A DNA stretch of 64,000 nt, taken from the NCBI GenBank assembly GCA_001487125.1, contig LN913012.1, positions 310,001 through 374,000 on the forward strand, given 5' to 3'. Shown one piece after another: positions 18,535 to 27,506 of this stretch (position 1 is its first letter; each line of letters starts with the position of its first letter). Both the position numbers and the translations under genes were made by a program. Under the pieces are notes generated by a model. The model did no database searches. It was not told where the DNA came from and was given only the letters and a program-made list of their open reading frames with translations. This stretch comes from Gabonibacter massiliensis. Its GTDB lineage: Bacteria > Bacteroidota > Bacteroidia > Bacteroidales > Marinifilaceae.

Positions 18535-19872
18535 ATGACTGCTAAAAATAATAAAAAGACATTTGTATTAGATACGAATGTTATTCTTCATGATTACAAG
18601 TCAATTTATAATTTCGAGAATAATGATATCGTTATTCCTATTGTCGTGTTGGAGGAGTTAGATAAATTTAAACGGGGAAACGATCAGATCAATTTCCATG
18701 CCCGCGAATTTGTTCGCGAATTGGATCAGATTGCGGGGCAGGATTTTTTCGTTAAGGGAGCTTCTTTAGGAAAAGGGATGGGAAGATTGTTTATCCAACC
18801 GGGAGTCCCTTTTTCTGACGAGATGAAAACTTCTTTTAGCGATGATATTCCTGATCACCGAATATTGGCCGTGGCTGAATATTTAAGTAAAAAGAAAGAG
18901 GGCGAGAAGGTAATCTTGGTCACGAAAGACATGAACCTTAGGATGAAGGCTAAATCTTTAGGTGTACAGGCTGAAGACTATAAGACCGATCAGGTAAAGA
19001 ACTTAGACACGTTCTTGAATAAAAGCGTCGTTACAATAGAGGATTTTTCACCGGAATTGATCGCTAAACTGTATGAAAATAACGGGGGAATTCCCGTTGC
19101 TACTTTTTTCCCGGGACAGGAAATTAAAGGAAACCGGTACTATATTCTGAAGAACGGCAGTAATTCGGTGCTTGCCTGTTATGATCCCGTGAAACAGGTA
19201 GTTCGTAAAGTGGAAAAATTGAACGCTTTCGGAATATACCCGAAAAATTCGGAACAGGCTTTTGCCATGGATGCTTTACTCAATCCGGATATATCCTTGG
19301 TCGCCCTTAGCGGAAAAGCCGGTACCGGAAAGACTTTGCTTGCCTTAGCTGCCGCTTTGCAACAGAATAAGAATTTCGAACAAATATATTTGGCACGTCC
19401 TATCGTGGCTCTCTCCAATAAGGATTTGGGGTATTTGCCCGGAGATGCGACCGAAAAAGTCAGTCCTTATATGCAACCTCTGTTCGATAATCTGGGGGTG
19501 ATAAAACACCGCTACAATATGCATAGTCAGGAAAGCCGCATGATAGACGATATGCTGAAAGACGAGAGGTTGGTGATTTCTGCCTTGGCTTTTATACGGG
19601 GCAGGAGTTTGTCCGATGTCTTTTTTATCGTGGACGAGGCTCAAAACCTGACCCCCCATGAGGTCAAAACGATTATCACCCGTGCCGGAGAAGGGGTAAA
19701 AATGGTATTTACCGGAGACCTTGATCAAATCGATTCTCCGTACTTGGACCGGCAATCCAATGGCTTGTCCCATCTGTTTGACCGGATGGAGGGACAGGAT
19801 ATTTTCGCCCATGTGCATTTGGAGAAAGGGGAGAGAAGCTACTTGGCCGAGGTGGCAAGTAATTTGTTGTAA
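18535..19872 (+). CDS. PIN domain-containing PhoH family ATPase
   Basis: The 445-residue protein joins an N-terminal PIN ribonuclease-type domain (about residues 8-150; acidic residues in VLDTNVILHD, VVLEELDKF and LVTKDMN) to a C-terminal PhoH-like ATPase domain. The Walker A motif is GKAGTGKT at residues 260-267, and the Walker B-like motif is FFIVDEAQNLT. PIN-PhoH proteins are thought to act as ATP-driven RNA helicase-nucleases; YlaK of Bacillus has the same layout. The gene is separate from lepB (terminator between) and is followed by its own strong terminator. The cellular substrate is not known. Confidence 0.88.
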   Translation: MTAKNNKKTFVLDTNVILHDYKSIYNFENNDIVIPIVVLEELDKFKRGNDQINFHAREFVRELDQIAGQDFFVKGASLGKGMGRLFIQPGVPFSDEMKTSFSDDIPDHRILAVAEYLSKKKEGEKVILVTKDMNLRMKAKSLGVQAEDYKTDQVKNLDTFLNKSVVTIEDFSPELIAKLYENNGGIPVATFFPGQEIKGNRYYILKNGSNSVLACYDPVKQVVRKVEKLNAFGIYPKNSEQAFAMDALLNPDISLVALSGKAGTGKTLLALAAALQQNKNFEQIYLARPIVALSNKDLGYLPGDATEKVSPYMQPLFDNLGVIKHRYNMHSQESRMIDDMLKDERLVISALAFIRGRSLSDVFFIVDEAQNLTPHEVKTIITRAGEGVKMVFTGDLDQIDSPYLDRQSNGLSHLFDRMEGQDIFAHVHLEKGERSYLAEVASNLL

Positions 19873-19896
19873 CTTGTCGTCACGTGATCGATAAAT

Positions 19897-19930
19897 AAAA
19901 GAGGTGACCGGGATTCCGGTCACCTCTTTT
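19897..19930. terminator. Bidirectional terminator after the PIN-PhoH gene
   Basis: AAAAGAGGTGACCGG and CCGGTCACCTCTTTT form a perfect 15-base stem around GATT. The symmetric A and T ends would serve the convergent TPR lipoprotein gene as well. Confidence 0.9.
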
Positions 19931-19948
19931 ATTGTATAAAAGCTGTTG

Positions 19949-21640
19949 TTACTCTACAATGTCCATAAAGACAGTCTCTTGAGCGTACGGATAGAACTCT
20001 CTGTCGGTGGTAGCTTTTTCCTTTAATTGAGGCTCCATTTGAATGGCTTTTTGTAATGCCATGGCCATAGCAGAGGTATCCTTTACTCTGGCGGCAGCGA
20101 TGGCCATCAAATAATATTCATAACCGTTATTCAAATTTAATTTTTTGAACGTATCTAAAGCGGCACGATTATCTCCGGCCATTAATTGGGAATAAGCTAA
20201 GTTGATATCCGGCATCTCTTTCAAATAGGGGATGGCTTGTTTATAATTACCTTCCTGCATGAGGATTAATCCCATATTGTATTTAGCTTCTTTTTTGACG
20301 GAGGCCTTACCGAACATCTCTTTTGCTTTTGCTTTGTTGCCTTCTTTCATATAGGTTATACCCAAATTATTGTATGTTTCCGGTTGTTGTTTCATAACAA
20401 GGGCAGATTCCAATAATTTTTTGGCTTTACCGTATTCTTTATTCTGGATGGCCATTGCAGCTAAATCGTTTAATAAGTTTGCATCCGTTTGTGAAGAGAG
20501 TACGGAATTTTCCTGCAATTGTGGTAAATAATAAGCCGTTACCTGATTTTCAACCTGAATGGTTGCGGGTACCGTGTAGAATACGAAAAAGTCAGCTCTG
20601 CGGAGTACGGGAAGAATGACATCTTTCAGTTGCGGAACTTTTTTGATGTACGATTCCAATAGAGCTTCGCGTTGGGCATTGGTCGTGGCATTTTTCATCT
20701 CTCTTACCATCATCTCCTTATCCTTGATGTTAGAGTCGTTGAGTAATAAGTAAAGACCTTCCCAGTTTTCGTTTACCGTATTAGCCACGATGAATTTGGA
20801 ATTTTTAGCCATGGGGGTATTGGTAAAGCCTAAGTCCTTTTCGAAGAAGGCTTTTGACGTTTTAAACCGGTTGGTCGTCAGGTTCTTGTTTAATCTTTCG
20901 GCTCCTTCCGGTGAACTGGAAACGAACATGATCATATTGGTAATTCGAGCGTTTTTATCTGCCAAAACTGCTTTCATCTGTTTGCTTGCCTGCATCATGA
21001 TGTTTGATTTTTTCTGTGCATCAGGAATAACGGATTGTGCTAAGGGGAAAAGTACGTAACCGCTTACCACTCCGACACCCGTAGCCGGGACATCTTTTAC
21101 GAATGTTTCCGTGAATAGGGGGATTGCGTTAGGATCGGAAGGAATGGAATAGGCATATGTTTTCCATACTTTTACTCCATTGGAGTTTAAAATAGCGGGA
21201 GTCAGGGTTACCGACTTGTCGCCCATCATCGCTTCGATGTCTGCCATCAATACGCCTTTTTGCATCCCTTCTTTAAACGGGAAGGACAGGTTGTGCGTGG
21301 AGAATGTGTTCCCTTTGTATTCTATCACCGGATAGTTCGTACCTTTTACTTTTTCTCCCTGGAAGTAAAGGGGAGATAAAACTTCTTCACCGCCGGGATA
21401 TTGCATTTTGGGAGTCACTTTTAATGTCAATTTTTTATAAAATTGTTTCGGTGCGAAAGCAATATTGTAGTTGAAGTTTACAGTCCCGTCCACCGAAATG
21501 AGTTGTTCCGGACTTACCTGTCCTATAACGGCCGTTTCGATGGCTTCTCTTTCCAATTTTTTCATGGAATTACAGCTTCCCATTAGGAATGAGAGTGCAA
21601 GAATGAATGCGCTACTAGTTATTAAGGTTAGTTTTTTCAT
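19949..21640 (-). CDS. TPR lipoprotein with OmpA-like middle region
   Basis: The 563-residue protein starts with a lipoprotein signal (lipobox LMGSC, Cys23). The central part has a stretch resembling the peptidoglycan-binding OmpA-like fold (SSSPEGAERLNKNLTTNRFK, then KAFFEKDLGF). From about residue 395 there are tetratricopeptide-like repeats (NKEYGKAKKLLESALVMKQQ, YNNLGITYMKEGNKAKAKEM). A TPR/OmpA lipoprotein suggests a scaffold between outer membrane and cell wall, but I cannot assign a specific function. It is transcribed alone, convergent to the PIN-PhoH gene and divergent from the acyltransferase gene at 21784. Confidence 0.7.
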   Translation of the reverse strand: MKKLTLITSSAFILALSFLMGSCNSMKKLEREAIETAVIGQVSPEQLISVDGTVNFNYNIAFAPKQFYKKLTLKVTPKMQYPGGEEVLSPLYFQGEKVKGTNYPVIEYKGNTFSTHNLSFPFKEGMQKGVLMADIEAMMGDKSVTLTPAILNSNGVKVWKTYAYSIPSDPNAIPLFTETFVKDVPATGVGVVSGYVLFPLAQSVIPDAQKKSNIMMQASKQMKAVLADKNARITNMIMFVSSSPEGAERLNKNLTTNRFKTSKAFFEKDLGFTNTPMAKNSKFIVANTVNENWEGLYLLLNDSNIKDKEMMVREMKNATTNAQREALLESYIKKVPQLKDVILPVLRRADFFVFYTVPATIQVENQVTAYYLPQLQENSVLSSQTDANLLNDLAAMAIQNKEYGKAKKLLESALVMKQQPETYNNLGITYMKEGNKAKAKEMFGKASVKKEAKYNMGLILMQEGNYKQAIPYLKEMPDINLAYSQLMAGDNRAALDTFKKLNLNNGYEYYLMAIAAARVKDTSAMAMALQKAIQMEPQLKEKATTDREFYPYAQETVFMDIVE

Positions 21641-21747
21641 AATACTCTTTTTTTAGTTTAACTTATTTTCTTCATTTAATTCTTCTGTTCACTATTTCAT
21701 AATCACTCTAACGAATTTAAATGAATAAGGTTTGTAAAATTTATTTT

Positions 21748-21755
21748 TATCTTTG
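21748..21755 (+). promoter_or_regulatory. -7 box upstream of the glsA-like gene
   Basis: TATCTTTG matches TAnnTTTG and lies 29 bases before the ATG at 21784. It supports a start at 21784 or 21787 rather than at the TTG at 21772, which would fall near the transcription start. Confidence 0.55.
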
Positions 21756-21783
21756 TCCGAAATTTTGATTTTTGAATAGATTG

Positions 21784-22602
21784 ATGATGGAAGATAGAGT
21801 TAAGCCTGTCTATATAGAAAAACTTTTTGAAAGTAAGAATCCTAAATTGGCCAGATGGATTCCCGGTTTTGTGTATTCTTTTTTAAAGAGAGTTATTTGC
21901 CAGGATCAAATAAATGATTTTATCTCTAAATACGGGGATCGGAAGGGACTGGATTTTTCCGACGGTATATTAGAATATTTGGATATATCCTTTCAGGTAG
22001 AGGGTGCGGAGAATCTGCCGGATCCTGACGGGAGATATATTTTTGCCTCCAATCACCCTTTAGGAGGACCTGACGGAATCATTTTGATCTCTTTTTTGGG
22101 TCAGAAATATCCGAATTTAAAGTTTCCGGTCAATGATTTGTTGATGAACCTGAAAAATTTGAACAATATCTTTTTGCCGGTTAACAAGCACGGAGGGTTG
22201 GCGAAGGAGGCTGCTGCGGCTATCGATGAGGCGTATGCTTCCGATTGTCAGGTGATCATGTTTCCTGCCGGTATGGTAAGTCGTAAGTATTATGGTGTGA
22301 TACAAGATCCTGAATGGCAAAAGAGTTTCGTCAGTAAAGCGGTCAAACATCATCGGGATATCGTGCCGATACGGGTTGTCGGAAGAAATTCGAACTTTTT
22401 TTATAATCTGGCGAATTTTCGAACCAGGATCGGTTTAAAAATAAATATAGAGATGATGTTTTTACCGAAAGAGACCTTTAAAAAAAGAGGAGCCTCCTTT
22501 ACGATAAAGATAGGAAAGCCCATACCGTGGCAGACTTTAGACAATAGCAAGACCTCCAAAGAGTGGGCAAAGATTATCCGGGATATGGTTTATCGGATGT
22601 AG
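21784..22602 (+). CDS. glsA: PlsC-type acyltransferase, probable glycine-lipid O-acyltransferase (GlsA-like)
   Basis: This is a lysophosphatidic-acid-acyltransferase-fold enzyme, with the catalytic NHPLGGPDG (HxxxxD-type) motif near residue 92 and the acceptor-site phrase MFPAGMVSR near residue 160. It is directly followed by a GNAT-type N-acyltransferase gene. In Bacteroides an equivalent pair, GlsB (N-acyl) and GlsA (O-acyl), makes glycine lipids, and in Flavobacterium the two activities are fused for ornithine or glycine lipids. On that basis this product should add the second, ester-linked acyl chain. The ATG at 21784 is preferred over an upstream in-frame TTG. Either glycine or ornithine lipid is possible from sequence alone. 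Confidence 0.72.
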   Translation: MMEDRVKPVYIEKLFESKNPKLARWIPGFVYSFLKRVICQDQINDFISKYGDRKGLDFSDGILEYLDISFQVEGAENLPDPDGRYIFASNHPLGGPDGIILISFLGQKYPNLKFPVNDLLMNLKNLNNIFLPVNKHGGLAKEAAAAIDEAYASDCQVIMFPAGMVSRKYYGVIQDPEWQKSFVSKAVKHHRDIVPIRVVGRNSNFFYNLANFRTRIGLKINIEMMFLPKETFKKRGASFTIKIGKPIPWQTLDNSKTSKEWAKIIRDMVYRM

Positions 22603-22662
22603 AGGTTCGTTTTGACAGGCAATTAAAAGTCTGGAATGAAAGGTAAAACTCTATATTTTTTT

Positions 22663-22670
22663 TATTTTTG
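22663..22670 (+). promoter_or_regulatory. -7 box upstream of the glsB-like gene
   Basis: TATTTTTG matches TAnnTTTG, 22 bases before the ATG at 22693. It suggests that the N-acyltransferase gene can be transcribed apart from the upstream acyltransferase gene. No good -33 element was seen. Confidence 0.45.
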
Positions 22671-22692
22671 TGCGTAGATAAATCGTGATACC

Positions 22693-23646
22693 ATGCAACC
22701 GGTTATATATCCTGTGGAAAAGGCGAAACTGATCGCCGAGTTGACGGAAGACAAGTTTGTTCGCAAGACGAATAAGGGAGGGAATGAGATTTACTCTTTG
22801 AATGCTCATAACGCTCCTTGTGTCATGCAAGAGATAGGTCGCTTACGCGAGTTGACCTTTCGTACGGCAGGAGGAGGAACCGGTAAGGCTGTCGATATCG
22901 ATGAGTTTGATACGGACGAGGGCACACCTTACCAGCAATTGATTGTTTGGGACCCGAAGGAGTGTGAGATATTGGGAGGGTATCGCTACATATTGTGCGA
23001 TAATCTTTCTTTGAACGCGGAAGGAGAACCGAATTTAGCTACCACTGAACTTTTTAGATTGTCGGAGAAATTTAAGAAAGAGTACCTGACGAAGATGATC
23101 GAGTTAGGGCGTTCTTTCGTGCAACCGCTTTATCAATCTACGAAAATGGGACGCAAGTCGTTGTTTGCTTTGGATAATTTGTGGGATGGATTGGGAGCTT
23201 TAACCGTTGAAAATCCCGAGATGAAATATTTTTTCGGCAAAGTGACGATGTACACGAGTTTTAACCGGGAGGCCCGGGATCTTATACTTTACTTTATGAG
23301 GAAATATTTTAGAGACCGGGAAAGACTTGTAGAACCGATTCGTCCTTTAGAGATTCATATTGACGAGAAAAAATTCAGCCGGATTCTGATCGGTGCCAAT
23401 TACGAGGAGGATTATAAGATCTTATCCAAATGCGTTCGGGAGCACGGAGAGAATATCCCGCCTTTGGTGAACGCTTACATGAGTCTCTCTCCTTCCATGA
23501 GGACTTTCGGTACGGCCATTAACCCGACATTCGGAGGGGTGGAAGAGACGGCGATTATCATTAAAATCGAGGATGTTTACGAAACGAAAAAGGCTCGCCA
23601 TATTTCAACCTACATTCCGAGAATATTGCGTTTAAGACGTTTTTAG
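22693..23646 (+). CDS. glsB: GNAT-type N-acyltransferase, probable glycine-lipid synthase step 1 (GlsB-like)
   Basis: The 317-residue protein belongs to the Acetyltransf_5/OlsB-like group that transfers a 3-hydroxyacyl chain from acyl-ACP to an amino acid. Family features are the QEIGRLRELTFR helix near residue 54, EILGGYRYILCDN near 95, MIELGRSFVQPLYQ near 138, and LFALDNLWDGLGAL near 155. The final third carries further conserved segments (LVNAYMSLSPSMRTFGTAINP). Together with the adjacent PlsC-type gene it forms a likely two-step aminolipid pathway in the inner membrane. Its last 4 bases overlap the convergent LysE-family gene. Confidence 0.75.
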   Translation: MQPVIYPVEKAKLIAELTEDKFVRKTNKGGNEIYSLNAHNAPCVMQEIGRLRELTFRTAGGGTGKAVDIDEFDTDEGTPYQQLIVWDPKECEILGGYRYILCDNLSLNAEGEPNLATTELFRLSEKFKKEYLTKMIELGRSFVQPLYQSTKMGRKSLFALDNLWDGLGALTVENPEMKYFFGKVTMYTSFNREARDLILYFMRKYFRDRERLVEPIRPLEIHIDEKKFSRILIGANYEEDYKILSKCVREHGENIPPLVNAYMSLSPSMRTFGTAINPTFGGVEETAIIIKIEDVYETKKARHISTYIPRILRLRRF

Positions 23647-24263
23647 TATGAGATGCCGACGAATATGAGACTGATGCCGATGGTTAAATAGACGAGAGAT
23701 TCGATGTAATGCATGGCTAAGGAGAAGTGTTTCTGTTGCATCAGGCGACGGGATAGTCTGTCTGAGAGGATAGCCACAAACGAGAATACGAACCAGGCCT
23801 GGAGCATGAATAGGACTCCGAGGAGGAGAAGTTCCCCCGAGACGTTCGTTTTTGTCGGATTTACGAATTGAGGAAAGAAGGCTATAAAGAAAAGGAGCAC
23901 TTTCGGATTCAAAATATTCATTAATATCCCTTTCTTGTATAATTTTTGTTCTGCCTGCTGATGCCGGGACATGGCAAGTGTGTCCGAATTCCTGTGAAGG
24001 AAAGATTGGACGCTCAGGTAAATCAGGTAGGCGGCTCCCATGAATTTCAATATGATGAATGCTATCGGAGATTGGTATAACAAGAGGGAGAGTCCTAAAC
24101 TTACGGCTGCCGTGTGGACGATCAATCCGGTACACAATCCCGTGGCGAATATGATTCCCGCTTTTTTTCCCCGGAGGATACTTTGCGTGATCACGAACAA
24201 TATATCCGGTCCCGGCATTAAGGTCAATAGAATGGAAGCACTTAAAAATCCGATTATGTTCAT
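23643..24263 (-). CDS. LysE/RhtB family amino-acid exporter
   Basis: The 206-residue membrane protein has about six helices and the family signature at the N-terminus (TLMPGPDILFVITQSI), with GLCTGLIVHTAAVSLGLS after it and LMNILNPKVLLFFIAFFPQFVN in the middle. These proteins export amino acids or related small compounds from the cytoplasm; the substrate cannot be read from the sequence. It starts 31 bases after ruvC and is probably in one transcript with DUF4286 and ruvC. The 3' end overlaps the N-acyltransferase gene tail to tail by 4 bases. Confidence 0.88.
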   Translation of the reverse strand: MNIIGFLSASILLTLMPGPDILFVITQSILRGKKAGIIFATGLCTGLIVHTAAVSLGLSLLLYQSPIAFIILKFMGAAYLIYLSVQSFLHRNSDTLAMSRHQQAEQKLYKKGILMNILNPKVLLFFIAFFPQFVNPTKTNVSGELLLLGVLFMLQAWFVFSFVAILSDRLSRRLMQQKHFSLAMHYIESLVYLTIGISLIFVGISY

Positions 24264-24294
24264 GTTTCCCTCTTTTACGTTCGTTTAAATGCTG

Positions 24295-24849
24295 TCAAAT
24301 CAGTTTATCCGGATTCTGCTTGATGAAATCACCCCAATCCTTGCATTTGGAACCTCCGGTTGTGGGCAGGGAGCCTTGCAAATGGTGACAATAGGCGATG
24401 GCAATAGCGTCCGTTTCATCCAACGTGGAGATCGTATCCGGCATGACCATGAATTTGCCTAAAAGCAAGGCGATTTGTTCTTTAGAAGCTTCTCCGGTTC
24501 CCGTGATGCTCATTTTAATTTTTTTAGGAGCGTACTCGAATATGGGAATATTACGTTGTAGGGCTGCAGCAATGGCAACCCCTTGCGCGCGACCCAATTT
24601 TAGCATGGATTGAATATTTTTCCCGTAGAATTGGGATTCAATGGCTAATTCATCCGGGTGATAACTATCGATGACTTGTAGGGTACGTTGAAAAATACGT
24701 TGTAGTTTAAGATAAGGATCTTCTACTTTTTTCATATCGACGACTCCGGAAACGACAAGTTCCGGCCTGCAATTTTTCCCGGTAGTCCGAATGATGGCAT
24801 ACCCCATAAAATTAGTGCCCGGGTCGATTCCCATTATGAGTTTTTCCAT
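24295..24849 (-). CDS. ruvC: Crossover junction endodeoxyribonuclease RuvC
   Basis: RuvC resolves Holliday junctions in recombination with RuvAB. The protein from the ATG at 24849 has 184 residues. The four catalytic acidic residues are visible: Asp9 in MGIDPGTN, Glu71 in LAIESQFYGKN, and Asp144 and Asp147 in LDETDAIAIAYCH. The frame is open upstream to 24897, but that extension would run into the DUF4286 gene and the catalytic strand begins at MEKLIMGID. It starts almost directly after the DUF4286 stop codon, so translation is probably coupled. Confidence 0.95.
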   Translation of the reverse strand: MEKLIMGIDPGTNFMGYAIIRTTGKNCRPELVVSGVVDMKKVEDPYLKLQRIFQRTLQVIDSYHPDELAIESQFYGKNIQSMLKLGRAQGVAIAAALQRNIPIFEYAPKKIKMSITGTGEASKEQIALLLGKFMVMPDTISTLDETDAIAIAYCHHLQGSLPTTGGSKCKDWGDFIKQNPDKLI

Positions 24850-24850
24850 G

Positions 24851-25153
24851 TTATATTTCCTCCAATAAGGTGCTGAAATAGAGAACTTGTTGATCAAATT
24901 GATCGAGTAGCTTTTTCAATAACTCCTCCTGATGTTTTTCGAGGAAAGCCTGATAATCTTTTTCTGCCGGAAAGATCAATTGCAAGGAGAACGATTTGCC
25001 TTGAGGTTCTTGTGTTTTTATCCGGGTGAACAGTATATCGCTACATAATCCTTTCTCCCGAATAGCGGGAAGATGATGATTTTGCATCCAGTTGATCAAG
25101 GAAGCTTCTGTGTCGTTTTCCACGTGGAAGGTGGTGTTGTAAACGTAGCGCAT
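24851..25153 (-). CDS. DUF4286 family protein
   Basis: This 100-residue soluble protein matches the small DUF4286 family of Bacteroidetes (opening MRYVYNTTFHVENDTEASLINW, later FSLQLIFPAEKDYQAFLEKH). Its size and the aromatic and acidic pattern suggest a ferredoxin-like alpha-beta fold. No function is known. The stop is one base from the ruvC start. A hairpin lies between it and serS. Confidence 0.75.
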   Translation of the reverse strand: MRYVYNTTFHVENDTEASLINWMQNHHLPAIREKGLCSDILFTRIKTQEPQGKSFSLQLIFPAEKDYQAFLEKHQEELLKKLLDQFDQQVLYFSTLLEEI

Positions 25154-25178
25154 GGATAATATCGGAATGAACTGTTTA

Positions 25179-25218
25179 CCTCTAAAAGCCCGATTATAAA
25201 CAATTCGGCTTTCAGAGG
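25179..25218 (-). terminator. Hairpin between serS and the DUF4286 gene
   Basis: On the minus strand CCTCTGAAAGCC pairs with GGCTTTTAGAGG over 12 bases (one G-T pair) around a 16-base loop. No T-run follows, so it may be a weak terminator or a processing site. Confidence 0.45.
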
Positions 25219-25227
25219 TAATGGTTA

Positions 25228-26502
25228 TTATTTTATCAAATCGGTTTTCATAAACGGCTGCAATACTTCCGGCACGCGAATGCCTTCGGGACTTTGGTTG
25301 TTTTCCAACAAAGCGGCCACGATACGGGGAAGGGCTAACGAACTGCCGTTCAGAGTATGCGCCAGCGTTGTTTTTTTGTCTCCTTTGTTTTTAAACCGTA
25401 ATTTCAAACGGTTGGCTTGGAACTCTTCGAAGTTGGATACGGAGCTTACCTCTAACCAACGGTCTTGTGCTTTCGAATAAACTTCGAAGTCATAGGTTAA
25501 AGCAGAGGTAAAGCTCATATCTCCGCCACAAAGACGAACGATCCGATAGGGAAGGCCTAATTGGATCAATAAACTTTCCACGTGTTTAACCATACCGTCC
25601 AAGGCTTCGTAGGATACTTCCGGACGGGTAATCTGGACGATTTCCACCTTATCGAATTGGTGCAGGCGGTTCAGACCGCGCACGTCCTTTCCGTAAGAAC
25701 CGGCTTCCCGCCGGAAACAAGCCGTATAGGCGGTATTTTTAATCGGCAATTGTTCCGCATCCAGAATCACGTCACGGTACAGGTTGGTAACGGGAACCTC
25801 CGCAGTCGGGATAAGATAGAGTCGGTCCTCGTTAACGTAATACATCTGTCCCTCTTTGTCCGGCAATTGTCCGGTTCCGAAGCCGGAATCTTCATTGACG
25901 ACCAAAGGAGGCATGACCTCTTCGTATCCTGCTTTTGTATTTTCTTCGAGAAAGAAATAGATTAATGCTCTTTGTAAACGGGCCCCTAATCCCTTGTATA
26001 CAGGAAATCCGGCTCCCGTGATTTTTACGCCCACCTCGAAATCTATCAATTGATATTTTTTTGCCAGATCCCAATGGGCTAATTGGCCTTCCTCGTGGGT
26101 CGGGATATTATTGCTGATCTTCACGATGACGTTATCGTCCGCGTTTTTACCGGGAGGAACACAATCGTGCGGAAGATTCGGGAGTCTGACGATTAGTTCG
26201 TTCAATTCTGCTAAGGTGTCGCTGTGTCTCGTCGTTAAAGCGGCAATCTCTTCCTTTAAGCGGGTGGTTTGTGCTTTAGCCGTCTCGGCTTCGGCTTTTT
26301 TCCCCTCTTTCATGAATAACCCGATCTGTTTGGAGATCGTGTTCATTTCTGCCAGCTTGTCGTCCGATTCTTTTTGAAGATTTTTTCTCGCATCATCGAG
26401 ATATATGATTTTTTCCACCAATTCCTTTGCATCAAAGTTCTTGACGGCTAATTTTCGAATAACCGTCTCTTTGTTCTCTTGAATAAATTTTAAATTCAAC
26501 AT
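25228..26502 (-). CDS. serS: Serine-tRNA ligase
   Basis: SerRS charges tRNA-Ser. The 424-residue protein shows the N-terminal antiparallel coiled coil (about 30-100, KKAEAETAKAQTTRLKEEIA) that grips the long variable arm of the tRNA. The class II core follows: motif 1 region near GARLQRALIYFFLEE, motif 2 as ACFRREAGSYGKDVRGLNRLHQF, and motif 3 as NGSSLALPRIVAALLENNQ. The length is normal. The gene is separated from rpmA upstream by a terminator and from the DUF4286 gene by a hairpin. Confidence 0.97.
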   Translation of the reverse strand: MLNLKFIQENKETVIRKLAVKNFDAKELVEKIIYLDDARKNLQKESDDKLAEMNTISKQIGLFMKEGKKAEAETAKAQTTRLKEEIAALTTRHSDTLAELNELIVRLPNLPHDCVPPGKNADDNVIVKISNNIPTHEEGQLAHWDLAKKYQLIDFEVGVKITGAGFPVYKGLGARLQRALIYFFLEENTKAGYEEVMPPLVVNEDSGFGTGQLPDKEGQMYYVNEDRLYLIPTAEVPVTNLYRDVILDAEQLPIKNTAYTACFRREAGSYGKDVRGLNRLHQFDKVEIVQITRPEVSYEALDGMVKHVESLLIQLGLPYRIVRLCGGDMSFTSALTYDFEVYSKAQDRWLEVSSVSNFEEFQANRLKLRFKNKGDKKTTLAHTLNGSSLALPRIVAALLENNQSPEGIRVPEVLQPFMKTDLIK

Positions 26503-26581
26503 ATCGATTCGATTTATAATTTACGTTGGATTCCGATCATTAAGTTATTGATCTGAAACTCCTGTTTGCGGTTGTAAAAAT

Positions 26582-26615
26582 AAAAAAAACTCCTGTCTTT
26601 AAGAGGCAGGAGTTT
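26582..26615 (-). terminator. Rho-independent terminator of rplU-rpmA
   Basis: Minus strand AAACTCCTG, loop, CAGGAGTTT followed by a run of T; it lies 20 to 55 bases after the rpmA stop. Confidence 0.85.
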
Positions 26616-26636
26616 AAATATTTTGCATTTTTCTAT

Positions 26637-26897
26637 TTATTCTGCAATAGGTTCTATGGAGACGTAAGATTTATCTCCTTGTTTTCTGGTGAAAACAACG
26701 TTTCCGTCAATCAAAGCGAATAAAGTATGATCTCTACCCATGCCCACGTTTAATCCCGGGTGATGTTGGGTTCCTCTTTGACGAACGATAATATTACCGG
26801 CTTTGGCAAATTGTCCGCCAAAAACCTTCACTCCTAATCGTTTACTTTCAGATTCACGACCGTTCTTAGAGCTACCTACTCCTTTTTTATGTGCCAT
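26637..26897 (-). CDS. rpmA: Large ribosomal subunit protein bL27
   Basis: bL27 reaches the peptidyl-transferase centre with its N-terminus. The 86-residue sequence opens [20 protein letters not shown], then [23 protein letters not shown], the family signature. It has no Firmicutes-type N-terminal extension. It follows rplU by 33 bases. Confidence 0.97.
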   Translation of the reverse strand: MAHKKGVGSSKNGRESESKRLGVKVFGGQFAKAGNIIVRQRGTQHHPGLNVGMGRDHTLFALIDGNVVFTRKQGDKSYVSIEPIAE

Positions 26898-26930
26898 ATC
26901 GTATTAAAATTTTAGAAGTTACAAAATAAA

Positions 26931-27242
26931 TTAAGCGTTGATCTCTTCAATTTGAAGCTGAGTCAAATATTGACGATGACCTTGTTTCTTAGCGTAACCT
27001 TTTCTTCTTTTCTTTTTGAAAACGATTACCTTGTCCCCTTTTAAGTGGGATAGTACTTTGGCCGTAACCTTTGCTCCCTCTACAATAGGAGTTCCGACTT
27101 TTACCTGACCTTCGTTTTCCACCAAGTATACTTTGTCAAATTCTACTTGTGAGCCTTCTTCTGCTTCCAGTCTGTGTACATAGACTTTACGGTCTTTTTC
27201 TACTTTGAACTGCTGTCCTGCGATTTCTACAATAGCGTACAT
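26931..27242 (-). CDS. rplU: Large ribosomal subunit protein bL21
   Basis: bL21 binds 23S rRNA in the 50S subunit. The 103-residue protein starts [20 protein letters not shown], has the basic stretch [21 protein letters not shown] and ends with LTQLQIEEI. The gene is first in the rplU-rpmA operon. Confidence 0.97.
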   Translation of the reverse strand: MYAIVEIAGQQFKVEKDRKVYVHRLEAEEGSQVEFDKVYLVENEGQVKVGTPIVEGAKVTAKVLSHLKGDKVIVFKKKRRKGYAKKQGHRQYLTQLQIEEINA

Positions 27243-27321
27243 TGTTTTTTATTATTAAAGTTAATACCATGGGGTGGGATGATTCCGCTTTTCATACCCC
27301 TGAGGTTAAATTTTCGCTCGG

Positions 27322-27352
27322 CAAAGGTAATAATAGTTTTTTGAATAACAAC
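27322..27352 (-). promoter_or_regulatory. Promoter of rplU-rpmA
   Basis: The minus strand carries TACCTTTG (27322-27329), a full -7 match, with GTTG (27349-27352) at a 19-base spacing as an acceptable -33 element. The rplU ATG is 80 bases downstream. Confidence 0.65.
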
Positions 27353-27469
27353 CTTTACAATGAAAAAATCAAAACTGACATGACTCTTTGTTTTTACCGG
27401 GAGAAGTGTCGGCCGTTGATGCGGTGAAACGGGTTAGGGTAGAGTGGGATTTGTCTCGAAAATGATTAT

Positions 27470-27500
27470 ATCCCGGAGAAATCGATTTTATCTCCGGGAT
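27470..27500. repeat. 10-base perfect inverted repeat in the rplU / acyltransferase divergent region
   Basis: ATCCCGGAGA and TCTCCGGGAT face each other around an 11-base AT-rich centre, ending 7 bases before the -7 box of the downstream gene. It has the position of an operator; there is no T-run to call it a terminator. The rest of the 302-base gap (27243-27544) holds the two divergent promoters and nothing else I can see. Confidence 0.5.
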
Positions 27501-27506
27501 TTGTTT

